Shown here: piece by piece, positions 44,359 through 54,461 of the stretch | Numbering within the stretch: position 1 is the first letter of the stretch | Layout: each line of letters starts with the position of its first letter | DNA from: Variovorax sp. Root318D1 | GTDB lineage: Bacteria; Pseudomonadota; Gammaproteobacteria; Burkholderiales; Burkholderiaceae_C | DNA length: 54,840 nucleotides | Assembly: GCF_001424835.1 (NCBI RefSeq) | Contig: NZ_LMCQ01000011.1 | Coordinates: forward strand, 1-54,840 | Direction: 5' to 3' | Notes under the pieces: generated by a model | Told to the model about the DNA's origin: nothing | Databases searched by the model: none | Seen by the model: the letters and a program-made list of their open reading frames with translations, nothing else | Program-made: the position numbers and the translations under genes

Positions 44359-45866
44359 AACGCACACGCATGATCGGCGCCTCGCTGCTGGCCGCCCTGT
44401 TGCTCGCAGCTGGCGCCTTCTACCTGGGCCGCAAGACAGCACAGCCCGTGGACACGTCGACGACCGCGCCGGCGGCCATCTCCACCGATGGCCGCAAGGT
44501 CCTCTACTGGCATGACCCCATGGTGCCCGGCCCGCGCTTCGACAAGCCCGGGAAGTCGCCGTTCATGGACATGCAGCTGGTGCCCATGTATGCGGACAAC
44601 GCGACCGGCACAGGCAGCGACGCGGGCGTGAAGATCAGCGCCGCCGTGCAGCAGAACCTCGGCATCCGGTATGCGAACGTGCGGCGCATCGACGCATCTT
44701 CCTCGTTCGAAGCCATCGGTTCCGTGCAGTTCGACGAGCGGCTCAATGTCGCGGTGCAGACCCGCGTGGCCGGCTACGTCGAGCGCCTCTCGGTCCGCGC
44801 GCCCATGGAGCGCGTGCGCAGGGGCCAGGCACTGGCCACCATCTTCGCGCCCGACTGGCTCGGGCCGCAGAACGAGTGGCTTGCGCTCAGGCGCTCAGGC
44901 GTTTCGTCCGATCTTGTTGCAGCGGCCCGCGAGCGCATGCGGGCCATGTCCATCCCCGCCGAGCTCATCCGGAGCAGCGAGGAGACCGGCACGGCGCAGG
45001 CGCGCTACGTGCTGACGTCGCCGGTCGATGGCGTGGTGGCTGAGCTGGGCGTGCGCGAAGGCGTCGCTGTTGCGCCGGGCACCACGCTGTTCCGCATCGC
45101 GGGTCTGCACAAGGTGTGGGCCGTGACCGAAATTCCGGAAGCGCAGGCGGTGCGCCTCGCGCGGGGCCAGAAGGCCAAGGCCGTTCTGCAAGCCGATACG
45201 TCGCAGTCGTTCGACGGAACGCTCGACGAAATCCTGCCCGAGATCAATGCAACCACTCGCACCTTGAAGGCCCGCTTCGAGGTCGACAACAGGAACGGAA
45301 AGCTCACCCCCGGCATGCTGCTGCGCCTTCAGGTGGCGGGACCGGCCAGCACGCGGCTTGTGGTGCCTTCGGAGGCCGTGATCCGGACCGGCCGGCGCGC
45401 CGTCGTCATCGTACGCAAGGCCGATGGCGCCTTCGAGCCGCGCGACGTGTCGCTGGGCGCAGACGTGGGAGACGACACCGAAGTCGTGTCGGGGCTTGCC
45501 GAGGGCGAGCAGGTGGTGGCGAGCGGCCAGTTCCTGATCGACTCGGAGGCCCGGCTGCGTTCCGTGCTGGGCACCATGGGGGCACCTGCGGCCACACCGG
45601 CCGCAAGCGCCTCGGCGCCGGCCGTGGTGACTCACCAGGCCGAAGGCAAGGTCGAGAGCGTGGCGCCCGACGGCATCACCATTTCGCACGGCCCGGTCGC
45701 AACGCTCCAGTGGCCCTCGATGACGATGGGTTTCGGCAAGGCATCGCCCAATGCATTCGCCGAGATCAAGGCGGGCGACACGGTGCGCTTCGACTTCAGG
45801 GAGGGCGGCCCCATGGGCTATGAGCTCGTCTCGGTGCAGCGTGTGCAACAGGGCGCGCAAAGATGA
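44355..45866 (+). CDS. cusB: CusB-type membrane-fusion protein with N-terminal HMBD and C-terminal CusF domain
   Basis: The 503-residue periplasmic adaptor has a membrane anchor (residues 7-24), a heavy-metal-binding domain (51-79, [20 protein letters not shown] and on), a barrel-sandwich/beta-barrel adaptor core, and a fused CusF domain (about 431-500). The CusF Cu(I) site is complete: His in ITISHGPVA, Trp in [10 protein letters not shown], and the two Met of that motif. The fusion puts the metal donor directly on the adaptor. It overlaps cusC and cusA by 4 bases. Confidence 0.92.
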   Translation: MKRTRMIGASLLAALLLAAGAFYLGRKTAQPVDTSTTAPAAISTDGRKVLYWHDPMVPGPRFDKPGKSPFMDMQLVPMYADNATGTGSDAGVKISAAVQQNLGIRYANVRRIDASSSFEAIGSVQFDERLNVAVQTRVAGYVERLSVRAPMERVRRGQALATIFAPDWLGPQNEWLALRRSGVSSDLVAAARERMRAMSIPAELIRSSEETGTAQARYVLTSPVDGVVAELGVREGVAVAPGTTLFRIAGLHKVWAVTEIPEAQAVRLARGQKAKAVLQADTSQSFDGTLDEILPEINATTRTLKARFEVDNRNGKLTPGMLLRLQVAGPASTRLVVPSEAVIRTGRRAVVIVRKADGAFEPRDVSLGADVGDDTEVVSGLAEGEQVVASGQFLIDSEARLRSVLGTMGAPAATPAASASAPAVVTHQAEGKVESVAPDGITISHGPVATLQWPSMTMGFGKASPNAFAEIKAGDTVRFDFREGGPMGYELVSVQRVQQGAQR

Positions 45867-48800
45867 TCGCCGCGCTCATCCGCTGGTCGATCGGCAATCG
45901 CTTCCTGGTGCTGATCGCCACCTTGTTCCTGGTGGCCGCAGGGTGGTGGTCGGTGGCCCGAACGCCGCTCGATGCCCTGCCCGATCTCTCGGACACCCAG
46001 GTCATCATCCGCACGCCCTATCCGGGCAAGGCGCCCCAGGTGGTGGAGGATCTGGTGACCTATCCGCTGACCACCACCATGCTCAGCGTGCCCGGCGCCA
46101 AGACCGTGCGCGGCTACTCGTTCTTCGGCGACTCCTTCGTCTACGTGCTGTTCGACGACAAGACCGATCCTTACTGGGCGCGCTCGCGCGTGGTGGAATA
46201 CCTCAACCAGGTGCAGAGCCGGCTTCCTGCCGGGGCCGCCGCAGCGCTGGGCCCCGACGCCACCGGCGTGGGCTGGGTCTACGAGTACGCGCTGGTCGAC
46301 CGCACGGGCACGCGCGACATCGGGCAGTTGCGCGCGCTCAACGACTGGTTCCTCCGGTTCGAACTCAAGACCGTCCCCGACGTGGCCGAGGTCGCCAGCA
46401 TCGGCGGCATGGTGCGCCAGTACCAGGTGGTGCTCGACCCAGACCGCATGCGCGCGCTGGGCATCACGCAAGCGATGGTCGTGGAGGCCTTGCAGAAAGC
46501 CAACCAGGCCTCCGGCGGTTCGGTGGTGGAGCTCGCCGAGGCGGAGTACATGGTGCGTTCGCGCGGCTACCTGCGCACGCTGGACGACTTTCGAACCATA
46601 CCGCTCTCGGTGGCGGGCACGACGCCCGTGCTGCTGCGCGACGTGGCCACCGTACAGGTCGGGCCCGAGATGCGCCGCGGCATCGCGGAACTCGATGGTG
46701 AGGGTGAAGTGGCCGGCGGCGTCGTCATCATGCGCTCGGGCAAAAACGCGCGCTCGACCATCGAGGCCGTCAAGGCCAGGCTCGAAGCGCTCAAGCCGGG
46801 CCTGCCGCCGGGTGTGGAGATCGTGCCCACCTACGACCGCTCATTGCTGATCGACCGTGCCGTGGAGAACCTTCGCGCCAAACTCATCGAGGAGTTCATC
46901 GTGGTGGCGCTGGTCTGCGCAGTCTTCCTGTTCCACCTGCGCTCGGCGCTCGTGGCCGTGGTGGCATTGCCCATTGGGGTGCTGGCGGCGTTTGTCGTCA
47001 TGCACTGGCAGGGGGTCAACGCCAACATCATGTCGCTGGGCGGCATCGCGATCGCCATCGGCGCGATGGTGGACGGTGCCATCGTGATGGTCGAGAACGT
47101 GCACAAGCACCTCGAAGCCTTCGAGGCCGCGCAGGGACGGCCGCCCACGGTGGCCGAGCGTTGGCAGCTGGTGGCCGATGCGTCCGTGGAGGTCGGGCCC
47201 GCGTTGTTCTTCTCGCTGCTGGTGATTACGCTGTCCTTCGTGCCGGTGTTCTCGCTCGAGGCGCAGGAAGGCCGGCTGTTCTCGCCGCTGGCCTTCACCA
47301 AGACCTACGCCATGGCTGCCGCGGCGGGGCTTTCGGTCACGCTGATCCCGGTCCTCATGGGCTACCTGATCCGCGGGCGCATACCGCACGAAGCGGCCAA
47401 TCCCGTCAACCGGGTCCTGATGGCGGCATACCGGCCGGTGCTGGAGCTGGTGCTGCGCTTTCCCAAGGGAACGCTGGCCGTGGCGGCCGTGCTGCTGGCG
47501 CTCACGGCGGTTCCGATCGCGCGCCTGGGCGGCGAGTTCATGCCGCCGCTGGACGAGGGCGACCTGCTCTACATGCCGTCCGCGCTGCCCGGCCTTTCGG
47601 TGTCGAAGGCGTCCGAACTGCTGCAGCAGACCGATAGGCTGATCAAGACCGTGCCCGAGGTCGAGCGCGTGTTCGGCAAGGCCGGCCGGGCAGACACCGC
47701 AACCGATCCGGCGCCGCTCGAGATGTTCGAGACCACCATCCAGTTCAAGCCCAGGGCGCAGTGGCGCGCGGGCATGACGGCCGACAGGCTGGTGGAGGAG
47801 CTGGACCGTGCCGTGAAGGTGCCGGGCCTCAGCAACGTGTGGGTGCCGCCGATCCGCAACCGCATCGACATGCTGGCCACGGGCATCAAGAGCCCTGTCG
47901 GCATCAAGGTGGCGGGCGCCGACCTGGCCACCATCGATGCGCTGACCACGCAGATCGAGACCGCGGTAAAAAAGGTTCCCGGCGTCTCGTCGGCGCTGGC
48001 GGAGCGGCTCACCGGCGGGCGCTACATCGACGTCGACGTCGACCGGCTCGCGGCGGCTCGCCATGGGCTCTCCGTGGCGGACGTGCAGGCCGTGGTGTCG
48101 ACCGCGATCGGCGGCGAAAACGTCGGCGAGGTCATCCAGGGGCGAGAGCGCTATCCGATCAACGTGCGCTACCCGCGCGAGATCCGCGACTCGCTGGAGC
48201 GGCTTCGGCAGCTGCCGTTCGTGACGGCCCGAGGCGCGCAGCTGCTGCTGGGCGATGTCGCGAAGATCGCCATCGCCGACGGACCGCCGATGCTGCGCAG
48301 CGAGAACGCACGCCTTTCGGGCTGGGTCTACGTGGACGTGCGCGGTCGCGACCTGCGCTCCGCCGTCAATGACATGCAGGCGGCCGTCGGCCGGGCCGTG
48401 AAAATGCCTGCCGGGTACGCGGTCTCATGGTCCGGCCAGTTCGAATACCTGGAGCGCGCGACCGAGCGCCTGAAGCTGGTGGTGCCCGCGACGCTCGCGG
48501 TCATCTTCGTGCTGCTGTACCTGCTGTTCAGGTCCTTCGGCGACGCGGCCCTGGTGATGGCGGCCGTGCCGTTCTCGCTCATCGGCGGCTTCTGGCTCAT
48601 CTGGGCGATGGGGCATTCGATCTCCGTGGCTACCGCCGTCGGCTTCATTGCACTGGCCGGCGTGGCGGCCGAGTTCGGTGTGGTGATGCTCGTGTATCTG
48701 AAGAACGCCCTGGCGCGGCGCCTGGAGGCCGGCGAACCGATGAACGATCAGACCCTGTTGGCCGCGATCCGCGAAGGCGCCGTGCTGCGGGTGCGGCCCA

Positions 48801-49039
48801 AGGCGATGACAGTGGCCGTCGTGATGGCGGGCCTGCTGCCCATCCTCTGGGGCAGTGGCACGGGCTCCGAGGTGATGACGCGCATTGCGGCGCCCATGGT
48901 GGGCGGCATGGTCACCGCGCCGCTCCTGAGCATGCTGGTCGTCCCGGCTGCCTGGTTTCTGCTGCGCCGGCGCGGCCTCGCCGCGCGTTCCAGTTTGTCT
49001 GCTGTTTCCACCCAACCCAACCAAGGAGTTGTTCAATGA
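45863..49039 (+). CDS. cusA: CusA-type copper/silver RND efflux pump
   Basis: The 1058-residue RND transporter has 12 membrane segments. The proton-relay region reads [20 protein letters not shown], as in E. coli CusA. All three periplasmic methionines of the CusA metal site are in place: [19 protein letters not shown] and NRIDMLATG, matching CusA Met573, Met623 and Met672. It therefore exports Cu(I) and Ag(I) from the periplasm and perhaps cytoplasm to the outside with CusB and CusC. It starts by a 4-base overlap with cusB. Confidence 0.95.
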   Translation: MIAALIRWSIGNRFLVLIATLFLVAAGWWSVARTPLDALPDLSDTQVIIRTPYPGKAPQVVEDLVTYPLTTTMLSVPGAKTVRGYSFFGDSFVYVLFDDKTDPYWARSRVVEYLNQVQSRLPAGAAAALGPDATGVGWVYEYALVDRTGTRDIGQLRALNDWFLRFELKTVPDVAEVASIGGMVRQYQVVLDPDRMRALGITQAMVVEALQKANQASGGSVVELAEAEYMVRSRGYLRTLDDFRTIPLSVAGTTPVLLRDVATVQVGPEMRRGIAELDGEGEVAGGVVIMRSGKNARSTIEAVKARLEALKPGLPPGVEIVPTYDRSLLIDRAVENLRAKLIEEFIVVALVCAVFLFHLRSALVAVVALPIGVLAAFVVMHWQGVNANIMSLGGIAIAIGAMVDGAIVMVENVHKHLEAFEAAQGRPPTVAERWQLVADASVEVGPALFFSLLVITLSFVPVFSLEAQEGRLFSPLAFTKTYAMAAAAGLSVTLIPVLMGYLIRGRIPHEAANPVNRVLMAAYRPVLELVLRFPKGTLAVAAVLLALTAVPIARLGGEFMPPLDEGDLLYMPSALPGLSVSKASELLQQTDRLIKTVPEVERVFGKAGRADTATDPAPLEMFETTIQFKPRAQWRAGMTADRLVEELDRAVKVPGLSNVWVPPIRNRIDMLATGIKSPVGIKVAGADLATIDALTTQIETAVKKVPGVSSALAERLTGGRYIDVDVDRLAAARHGLSVADVQAVVSTAIGGENVGEVIQGRERYPINVRYPREIRDSLERLRQLPFVTARGAQLLLGDVAKIAIADGPPMLRSENARLSGWVYVDVRGRDLRSAVNDMQAAVGRAVKMPAGYAVSWSGQFEYLERATERLKLVVPATLAVIFVLLYLLFRSFGDAALVMAAVPFSLIGGFWLIWAMGHSISVATAVGFIALAGVAAEFGVVMLVYLKNALARRLEAGEPMNDQTLLAAIREGAVLRVRPKAMTVAVVMAGLLPILWGSGTGSEVMTRIAAPMVGGMVTAPLLSMLVVPAAWFLLRRRGLAARSSLSAVSTQPNQGVVQ

Positions 49040-49383
49040 AAGTCTTGCATTCCCTCGCATTTGCGCTAATCGCCGCATCGGCTGCTGGCGCCCAGGCCCA
49101 GACCTCGAAAGACGGCATGTCGTCCATGCAGCCGCCGGCCGCCGGCCAGCCGGCGGCAGTCATGATGACCGATGCGGTCGTTCAGAAAATCGACACCGCC
49201 AACGGCGTGATCGTACTCAAGCACGGCGACATTCCCAATCTGGCCATGCCGCCCATGACCATGGGCTTCGACGTGGCCGACAAGAAGATGCTCGATTCGG
49301 TCAAGCCAGGCGACAAGGTCCGGTTTCATGTGGAAGTCGTGAAGGGGAAGCCGACCGTGATGCATCTCGAGCCGGCGCGGTAA
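49036..49383 (+). CDS. cusF: CusF-like periplasmic metallochaperone (first copy)
   Basis: The 115-residue protein has a signal ([20 protein letters not shown]) and an OB-fold CusF domain. The His (VLKHGDIPN) and the two Met of the motif (MPPMTMGF) are there, but the Trp of E. coli CusF is replaced by Met (LAMPPMTM). CusF binds Cu(I)/Ag(I) and hands it to CusB. The start overlaps the cusA stop by 4 bases, with AAGGAG before it. Confidence 0.88.
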   Translation: MKVLHSLAFALIAASAAGAQAQTSKDGMSSMQPPAAGQPAAVMMTDAVVQKIDTANGVIVLKHGDIPNLAMPPMTMGFDVADKKMLDSVKPGDKVRFHVEVVKGKPTVMHLEPAR

Positions 49384-49718
49384 GTCGACAATCAGCGACT
49401 CGCTTCTGCCTGCGATTCTGTGACTTGGCGCCGTACTGCCAGCGCTGCATCCGATCGTCACAAGTTTCGCAATGCAATTCCCGTGACGGCGAACGGCAGA
49501 TGACTCGCTTCCTTTGACATGCCAGCCGGGTGACTGGCATCGCCGGCACGATGACGAGTCCGGCAAGTTCAGACAGAGTGCGACTCGCCAGATCGAACAA
49601 TTCGCTGAGGGAGACCTATTGTCCAAGGCCCGCGTACAGACGCAGCCCTGAGCGTCCAGCATAGGACTGGATACACACACAGTCCACCTGACACACTGCT
49701 CCATTTAGAATTCGCCGC
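49384..49718. other. Intergenic stretch between the two copper gene sets
   Basis: Over 335 bp I see no gene. It contains one hairpin, ATGCCAG (49519-49525) with CTGGCAT (49534-49540) and an 8-nt loop, without a T-run. The promoter of the second copper set should be here, but no CueR-type or CopR-type operator is obvious. Confidence 0.5.
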
Positions 49719-50123
49719 ATGCACCGGGTTCGCCTGTTCGTTCTTTGGATCGTGATGTTCGCCGTGCCCTTCCAGGGGTACGCTGCGGCAGCCATGGCCT
49801 TTTGCGATCCGGGCCATGGCGGCGCCCATACCGCTGCTCATGCCGACGCAACGGCCTCCGCCGGGCACCAGCACGGTGACGGGCACGCGGACCATCATCA
49901 AGAAGCCAAGCAGACCGCGGATGACAGCGCCGGCAAATCCGCCAGCGCCGAACCCGACGCAATGCACAAGTGCGGCACCTGCGGCGCCTGCCATGGCACC
50001 GCCCTGATCAGCACGCTGGAACTCGCGGTGTTCCAGGGCCTTCCCCGCGCCGACCTGACCGAGCCCGCCAGCACGGTGGCCACGGTCCCGCCGCGCCTTC
50101 TCGACAAACCTCCTCGCGCCTGA
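49719..50123 (+). CDS. His/Cys-rich periplasmic protein of the copper locus
   Basis: The 134-residue protein has a signal peptide (MHRVRLFVLWIVMFAVPFQG) and a His-rich segment (GHQHGDGHADHHQEA, near residues 48-62). A Cys cluster MHKCGTCGACHG follows near residue 85. These suggest copper or zinc binding in the periplasm. The family is not named. It starts the second copper set, without a good ribosome site. Confidence 0.65.
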   Translation: MHRVRLFVLWIVMFAVPFQGYAAAAMAFCDPGHGGAHTAAHADATASAGHQHGDGHADHHQEAKQTADDSAGKSASAEPDAMHKCGTCGACHGTALISTLELAVFQGLPRADLTEPASTVATVPPRLLDKPPRA

Positions 50124-50244
50124 AGCGTTCGTGCGCCTGCGTGCGGCCCGGTCACGGGCTGCCGCGAGCGCGCATGCATCGCCTGCGTCATGCCTGCCCC
50201 GGGGGCAGCTTCGACGCACCCGTTCATGAATTCGCGAGGACGCC

Positions 50245-50565
50245 ATGTTCCATTCATTGCCGGCCGCTTGGCTGGCCGCACTTTCCGCTTTCGCGGCGCT
50301 TTCCGCCGCGGCGCAACCCGCGCCCACCGTCCTGGACTACAAGTCCGCGCTGGAGGGCTACCGGCCCTTTGCCGACGTAAAGCCGATCCCGTGGAAGGAG
50401 GCCAATGAGACGGTCTACCGCCGCGGCGGCTGGCAGGCCTACGCCAAGGAGGCCGCCGAAAGCACCCCGCCCGCTGCGGCCGAACCGCCCAAGGGCGCAG
50501 CCGCTGAACCTCACGCGCAGCCAGGCCATGCGATGCCGATGCCCGCGGCCAAGGAGAAGCCATGA
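50245..50565 (+). CDS. Small periplasmic protein next to the TolC-type gene
   Basis: The 106-residue protein has a signal (MFHSLPAAWLAALSAFAALS), a conserved-looking middle (LDYKSALEGYRPFADVKPIP, WKEANETVYRRGGW) and an Ala/Pro-rich tail with HAQPGHAMPM. I recognise no named family. ATG 50245 has GAGGA upstream. The stop overlaps the next gene by 4 bases. Its partner is probably the TolC-type lipoprotein. Confidence 0.6.
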   Translation: MFHSLPAAWLAALSAFAALSAAAQPAPTVLDYKSALEGYRPFADVKPIPWKEANETVYRRGGWQAYAKEAAESTPPAAAEPPKGAAAEPHAQPGHAMPMPAAKEKP

Positions 50566-51986
50566 CGCGCGCCTTGCGCCTGACGGCCGTCGCCGTTGCG
50601 GCCGCTTTCCTGGCCGGCTGCGCTTCGGTGGGCATCGACGACGCCCTGCAGGACACGAACACCCAGGCGCAGCAGTTCACCGCCGGCAAGCTCGAACTCA
50701 GCCGCACGCAAGAGCAGCGGGACCGCCGCGCGGCGCTGGCGCAGGAGCTGCTGTCCAGGCCGCTCTCGCAGAGCGACGCGGTGCAGCTCGCGCTGGCCAA
50801 CAGCCCGGCCGTGCAGGCGCTGGTCGCCCAGAGCTGGGGCGACATGGCCGCGGCCGACCAGACGGGCCGGCCGCCCAACCCGGTCTTCAGCTTCGAGCGC
50901 ATGCGCATGAACAGCGAGCTCGAGATCGGGCGGCTGCTCTCCTTCGGACTCGTCGATCTCATCCTGCTGCCGCAGCGCCTGTCCATTTCGCGCAGCCAAT
51001 CGACCCAGGCCAAGGTGCAGCTCACCGGCGCCGTGGTCGACCAGGTGACGCAGGTGCGTCAAGCGTGGGTCCGCGCCGTCGCCACGCAGCAGATGTTGCA
51101 GTACGCCGAGCAGGTCAACCGCTCGGCCGAGGCCAGCGCGGAACTCGCGCGGCGCATGCAGCAGATCGGCAACTTCAGCAAGCTCCAGCGCGCGCGCCAG
51201 CAGGTCTTCTATGCCGACGCGACCACGCAGCTCGCGTCGGCCCGGCATGCCGCCACCGCCGCCCGTGAGGAGCTGGTCCGCGCCCTGGGCCTCGACGATG
51301 CGCAAGCCACCCGGCTGGCCTTGCCGGATCGGCTGCCCGACCTGCCGAAGGCACCGCGCGAAGCCGGTGAAGTGGCCGCCACCGCGACCGAGCAGCGCCT
51401 GGACGTGCAGCTTGCGCGTGCGCAGCTGGACGTGGCGGGCAAGTCGCAAGGCATCAACCGGCTGTCGACCTTCATCGACGTGGAGGTGGGCGGCCGGCGC
51501 GACACGGTGTTCGACAACGCCGAAGGCACGAAGAGCACGCGGCGCGGGTTCGAGCTCGACATCCGGCTGCCGCTGTTCGACTGGGGCTCGGCGCAGCGCG
51601 ATGCGCTGAACGCGCAGTCGCTGGCCGCGGCCAACCGCTACGACGTGGCGGTGCGCGGCGCCTCGTCGCAGTTGCGCGAAGGCTACTCGGCGTACCGCAC
51701 GGCCTACGACATCGCGCGGCATTACCGCGACGAGATCGTGCCGCTGCGACAGTCCATGGCCGACGAGAACGTGCTTCGTTACAACGGCATGCTGATCGGC
51801 GTCTTCGAACTCTTGGCCGAAGCGCGCGACCAGATCGCGAGCGTGAGCAACGCCATCAATGCCCAGCAGCAGTTCTGGCTGGCCGATGCCGCGCTGGCGG
51901 CCTCGGTGATCGGCAAGCCCACGGCCATGGGTGCTTCGACCGCCAGCGTGGGTGGCGAAGCCGCCTCCGCCGGCGCCGCCCACTGA
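50562..51986 (+). CDS. TolC-family outer-membrane efflux lipoprotein
   Basis: The 474-residue protein begins with a lipoprotein signal ending LAGCASVG (lipid Cys near residue 20) and has two OEP repeats (NSPAVQALVAQSWGDM; YRTAYDIARHYRDEIVPLRQ). Unlike the 43126 CusC, it is lipidated and has no RND partner in the same unit. It probably helps move copper or oxidised products across the outer membrane. It overlaps the preceding small gene by 4 bases, and the oxidase gene follows 35 bp later. Confidence 0.85.
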   Translation: MTRALRLTAVAVAAAFLAGCASVGIDDALQDTNTQAQQFTAGKLELSRTQEQRDRRAALAQELLSRPLSQSDAVQLALANSPAVQALVAQSWGDMAAADQTGRPPNPVFSFERMRMNSELEIGRLLSFGLVDLILLPQRLSISRSQSTQAKVQLTGAVVDQVTQVRQAWVRAVATQQMLQYAEQVNRSAEASAELARRMQQIGNFSKLQRARQQVFYADATTQLASARHAATAAREELVRALGLDDAQATRLALPDRLPDLPKAPREAGEVAATATEQRLDVQLARAQLDVAGKSQGINRLSTFIDVEVGGRRDTVFDNAEGTKSTRRGFELDIRLPLFDWGSAQRDALNAQSLAAANRYDVAVRGASSQLREGYSAYRTAYDIARHYRDEIVPLRQSMADENVLRYNGMLIGVFELLAEARDQIASVSNAINAQQQFWLADAALAASVIGKPTAMGASTASVGGEAASAGAAH

Positions 51987-52021
51987 GCGCATTGCCTGTG
52001 CCCATCAACGATTTGAACGAC

Positions 52022-53437
52022 ATGACCAACAGACGTAATTTTCTGAGCGGCGCGGGTGCCATCACTGGTGCCATTGCCGCCGCGAGCGTGAGCAAGGTGG
52101 CGACGGCCGCCTTGCCCGAGCCTGTCACGCAGACCACGCCCAACACCATGTCGCCGCTCGTGCCTTCGAGCGGGCGGCCCTACAACCCCGTGGTCACGCT
52201 CAACGGCTGGACGCTGCCTTGGCGCATGAACAACGGCGTGAAGGAGTTCCACCTCGTGGCCGAGCCCGTGGTGCGCGAAATGGCCCCTGGCTTCAAGGCC
52301 AACCTCTGGGGCTACAACGGCCAGTCGCCCGGCCCCACCATCGAGGTGGTGGAAGGCGACAGGGTCCGGATCTTCGTGACCAACAAGCTGCCCGAGCACA
52401 CCAGCGTGCACTGGCACGGGCAGCGCCTGCCCAACGGCATGGACGGCGTCACGGGCCTCACGCAGCCGCCGATCCGGCCCGGCAAGACCTTCGTCTACGA
52501 GTTCGTCGCGCGCCGGCCCGGCACCTTCATGTACCACCCGCATGCCGACGAGATGACGCAGATGGCCATGGGGATGATGGGCTTCTGGGTGACGCATCCG
52601 AAGGCCGAGCATCCGCTGATCGACAAGGTGGACCGCGACTTCGTCTTCTTGCTCAACGCCTACGACGTGGAGCCCGGGAGCGCCACGCCCAAGATCATGA
52701 CGATGCTGGACTTCAACCTCTGGTCCTGGAACAGCCGGGTCTTTCCAGGCATCGATTCGCTCAACGTCAGGCTGAACGACAAGGTGCGCATCCGCATCGG
52801 CAACCTGACGATGACGAACCATCCGATGCATCTGCACGGGCATGAATTCCTCGTCACCGGCACCGATGGCGGACCGACGCCCAAGAGCACGCGCCACTAC
52901 GAGGTGACCACCGACGTGGCGGTCGGCCAGATGCGCCAGCTGGAGTTCGTGGCCGACGAGGAAGGCGACTGGGCCTTTCACTGCCACAAGAGCCATCACA
53001 CGATGAATGCGATGGGCCACGACGTGCCCACGCTGATCGGCCTCGACCACAAGGACGTGGTCAAGCAGATCACGAACCTGGTGCCCGACTACATGGTGAT
53101 GGGCGAGCGCGGCATGGCCGACATGGGCGAGATGGAGATGCCGATTCCCGACAACACCGCGCGAATGATGACCGGCGAAGGACCGTTCGGCTCGGTCGAG
53201 ATGGGCGGCATGTTCAGCGTGGTGAAGGTGCGCAAGAACCAGAAGCCCGGGGACTATTCGAACCCCGGCTGGTTCAGGCATCCCAAGGGCACCGTGGCCT
53301 ACGAGTTCGACGGCTCGCCGCCCGAAACCGCGCGCCGGCGTGATGCCGGCGCGGCCGCGATGCCCGCGCAGAACATGCCGGCCAAGAACATCGAAGTGCA
53401 GGTTCGCAAGCCGGGCAGCGGCCACGCGGGGCACTGA
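52022..53437 (+). CDS. Small multicopper oxidase (CopA/CueO-type)
   Basis: The 471-residue protein has a Tat signal (TNRRNFLSGAGAITGAIA) and the four copper-binding motifs: HWHG near His130, HPH near His172, HPMHLHGHE near His267 and HCHKSHH near His320. Axial Met331 follows the type 1 His. It is a periplasmic oxidase of Cu(I). I chose ATG 52022; TTG 51992 or GTG 51998 would only lengthen the n-region. At about 470 residues it is shorter than PcoA/CopA (about 600), and it lacks their Met-rich inserts except for a MADMGEMEMP segment. Confidence 0.88.
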   Translation: MTNRRNFLSGAGAITGAIAAASVSKVATAALPEPVTQTTPNTMSPLVPSSGRPYNPVVTLNGWTLPWRMNNGVKEFHLVAEPVVREMAPGFKANLWGYNGQSPGPTIEVVEGDRVRIFVTNKLPEHTSVHWHGQRLPNGMDGVTGLTQPPIRPGKTFVYEFVARRPGTFMYHPHADEMTQMAMGMMGFWVTHPKAEHPLIDKVDRDFVFLLNAYDVEPGSATPKIMTMLDFNLWSWNSRVFPGIDSLNVRLNDKVRIRIGNLTMTNHPMHLHGHEFLVTGTDGGPTPKSTRHYEVTTDVAVGQMRQLEFVADEEGDWAFHCHKSHHTMNAMGHDVPTLIGLDHKDVVKQITNLVPDYMVMGERGMADMGEMEMPIPDNTARMMTGEGPFGSVEMGGMFSVVKVRKNQKPGDYSNPGWFRHPKGTVAYEFDGSPPETARRRDAGAAAMPAQNMPAKNIEVQVRKPGSGHAGH

Positions 53438-53478
53438 TCTTTCTCCCACCCTCCGACCCCCACCCTCAAAGGAACCAC

Positions 53479-53970
53479 ATGAAACATACTTTGCGCAACA
53501 CCGCATTCGCGACTCTGGTGGCCTTGGCTGCCGCCGGTGTCTCCGCGGCGGGCAACCACGCTGGCGGTCACGGCCACGATGCCGACGAAGCCATCGGCAA
53601 GCCAGGCGTGGCCGCCAAAGCGACACGGACCATCCACGTCGACATGACCGACGGCATGCGCTTCAACCCTGCCAGCATCAGCGTGAAGCAGGGCGAGACC
53701 GTTCGCTTCGTCGTCAAGAACTCAGGACAGCTGAAGCACGAACTCGTGCTCGGTACCGAGAAGGAACTCAAGGAGCATTACGAAGCCATGAAGAAGAACC
53801 CCGAGATGGAACACGCCGATCCGAACATGGTGACTTTGGCCGCCGGCAAGAGCGGCGAGATCGTGTGGCAGTTCACCAAGGCCGGCAAGGTCGATTTCGC
53901 ATGCCTGCAGCCGGGCCACTACGACGCCGGCATGAAGGGCGCCGTGACGGTGACCAGATCCGGAAAGTAG
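53479..53970 (+). CDS. Plastocyanin-like cupredoxin
   Basis: The 163-residue periplasmic protein has a signal (MKHTLRNTAFATLVALAAAG), a His-rich start (NHAGGHGHD) and a type 1 copper site. That site consists of His in QLKHELVL, Cys and His in FACLQPGHYDAGM, and Met in the same motif. It may carry copper or electrons for the oxidase upstream. AAAGGAA precedes ATG 53479. Confidence 0.88.
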   Translation: MKHTLRNTAFATLVALAAAGVSAAGNHAGGHGHDADEAIGKPGVAAKATRTIHVDMTDGMRFNPASISVKQGETVRFVVKNSGQLKHELVLGTEKELKEHYEAMKKNPEMEHADPNMVTLAAGKSGEIVWQFTKAGKVDFACLQPGHYDAGMKGAVTVTRSGK

Positions 53971-54038
53971 GCGCAATTCGCGGCGACCTCTCGGGGCGAC
54001 GCGGGACTCTAAATTCAGTTCATTCTCAGGAGATACGC

Positions 54039-54410
54039 ATGTTGAACATCCGCATAGCACCCATGGCATTCATTGCCGCCCTTTCGTTTGCTGGCGCCGC
54101 TGGCGCGCAGTCCTCAAAGTCCATGTCGGACATGCCCAGCATGACCAATAAAGCGCCTTCGGCGAGCGGTTCTGAAGCCGTAACCGCGGAGCTTGCCGAT
54201 GGCGAGGTCCGCAAGGTGGACAAGGAAAACAAGAAGCTCACGATCAAGCACGGGCCGCTCAAGAATCTCGACATGCCTGGCATGACGATGGTGTTCGGGG
54301 TCAACGACGATGCCATGCTCGACAAGGTCGAGACCGGCGCCAAGGTCCGCTTCCAGGCGGAAAAGATCGATGGCAAGATTGTTGTCACCAGAATCGAAGC
54401 GGCCCGCTAA
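54039..54410 (+). CDS. cusF: CusF-like periplasmic metallochaperone (second copy)
   Basis: The 123-residue protein has a signal (MLNIRIAPMAFIAALSFAGA) and a CusF domain with His (IKHGPLKN) and two Met (MPGMTMVF). As in the first copy, the CusF Trp position is Met. GGAGAT precedes ATG 54039. It closes the second copper set, 69 bp after the cupredoxin. Confidence 0.88.
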   Translation: MLNIRIAPMAFIAALSFAGAAGAQSSKSMSDMPSMTNKAPSASGSEAVTAELADGEVRKVDKENKKLTIKHGPLKNLDMPGMTMVFGVNDDAMLDKVETGAKVRFQAEKIDGKIVVTRIEAAR

Positions 54411-54461
54411 CGCCTCGGCAATTGGCAGGCACCGATCATCAAAATAATGAGGCAAAAAGGA

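Noticed and set aside
49384..49718. CueR or CopR operator in the copper intergenic region
   Set aside because: No palindrome of the CueR form and no convincing direct repeats; I therefore report no regulator site.
51779..53626. Minus-strand ORF of 615 codons over the multicopper oxidase
   Set aside because: Antisense to a protein with all copper motifs.
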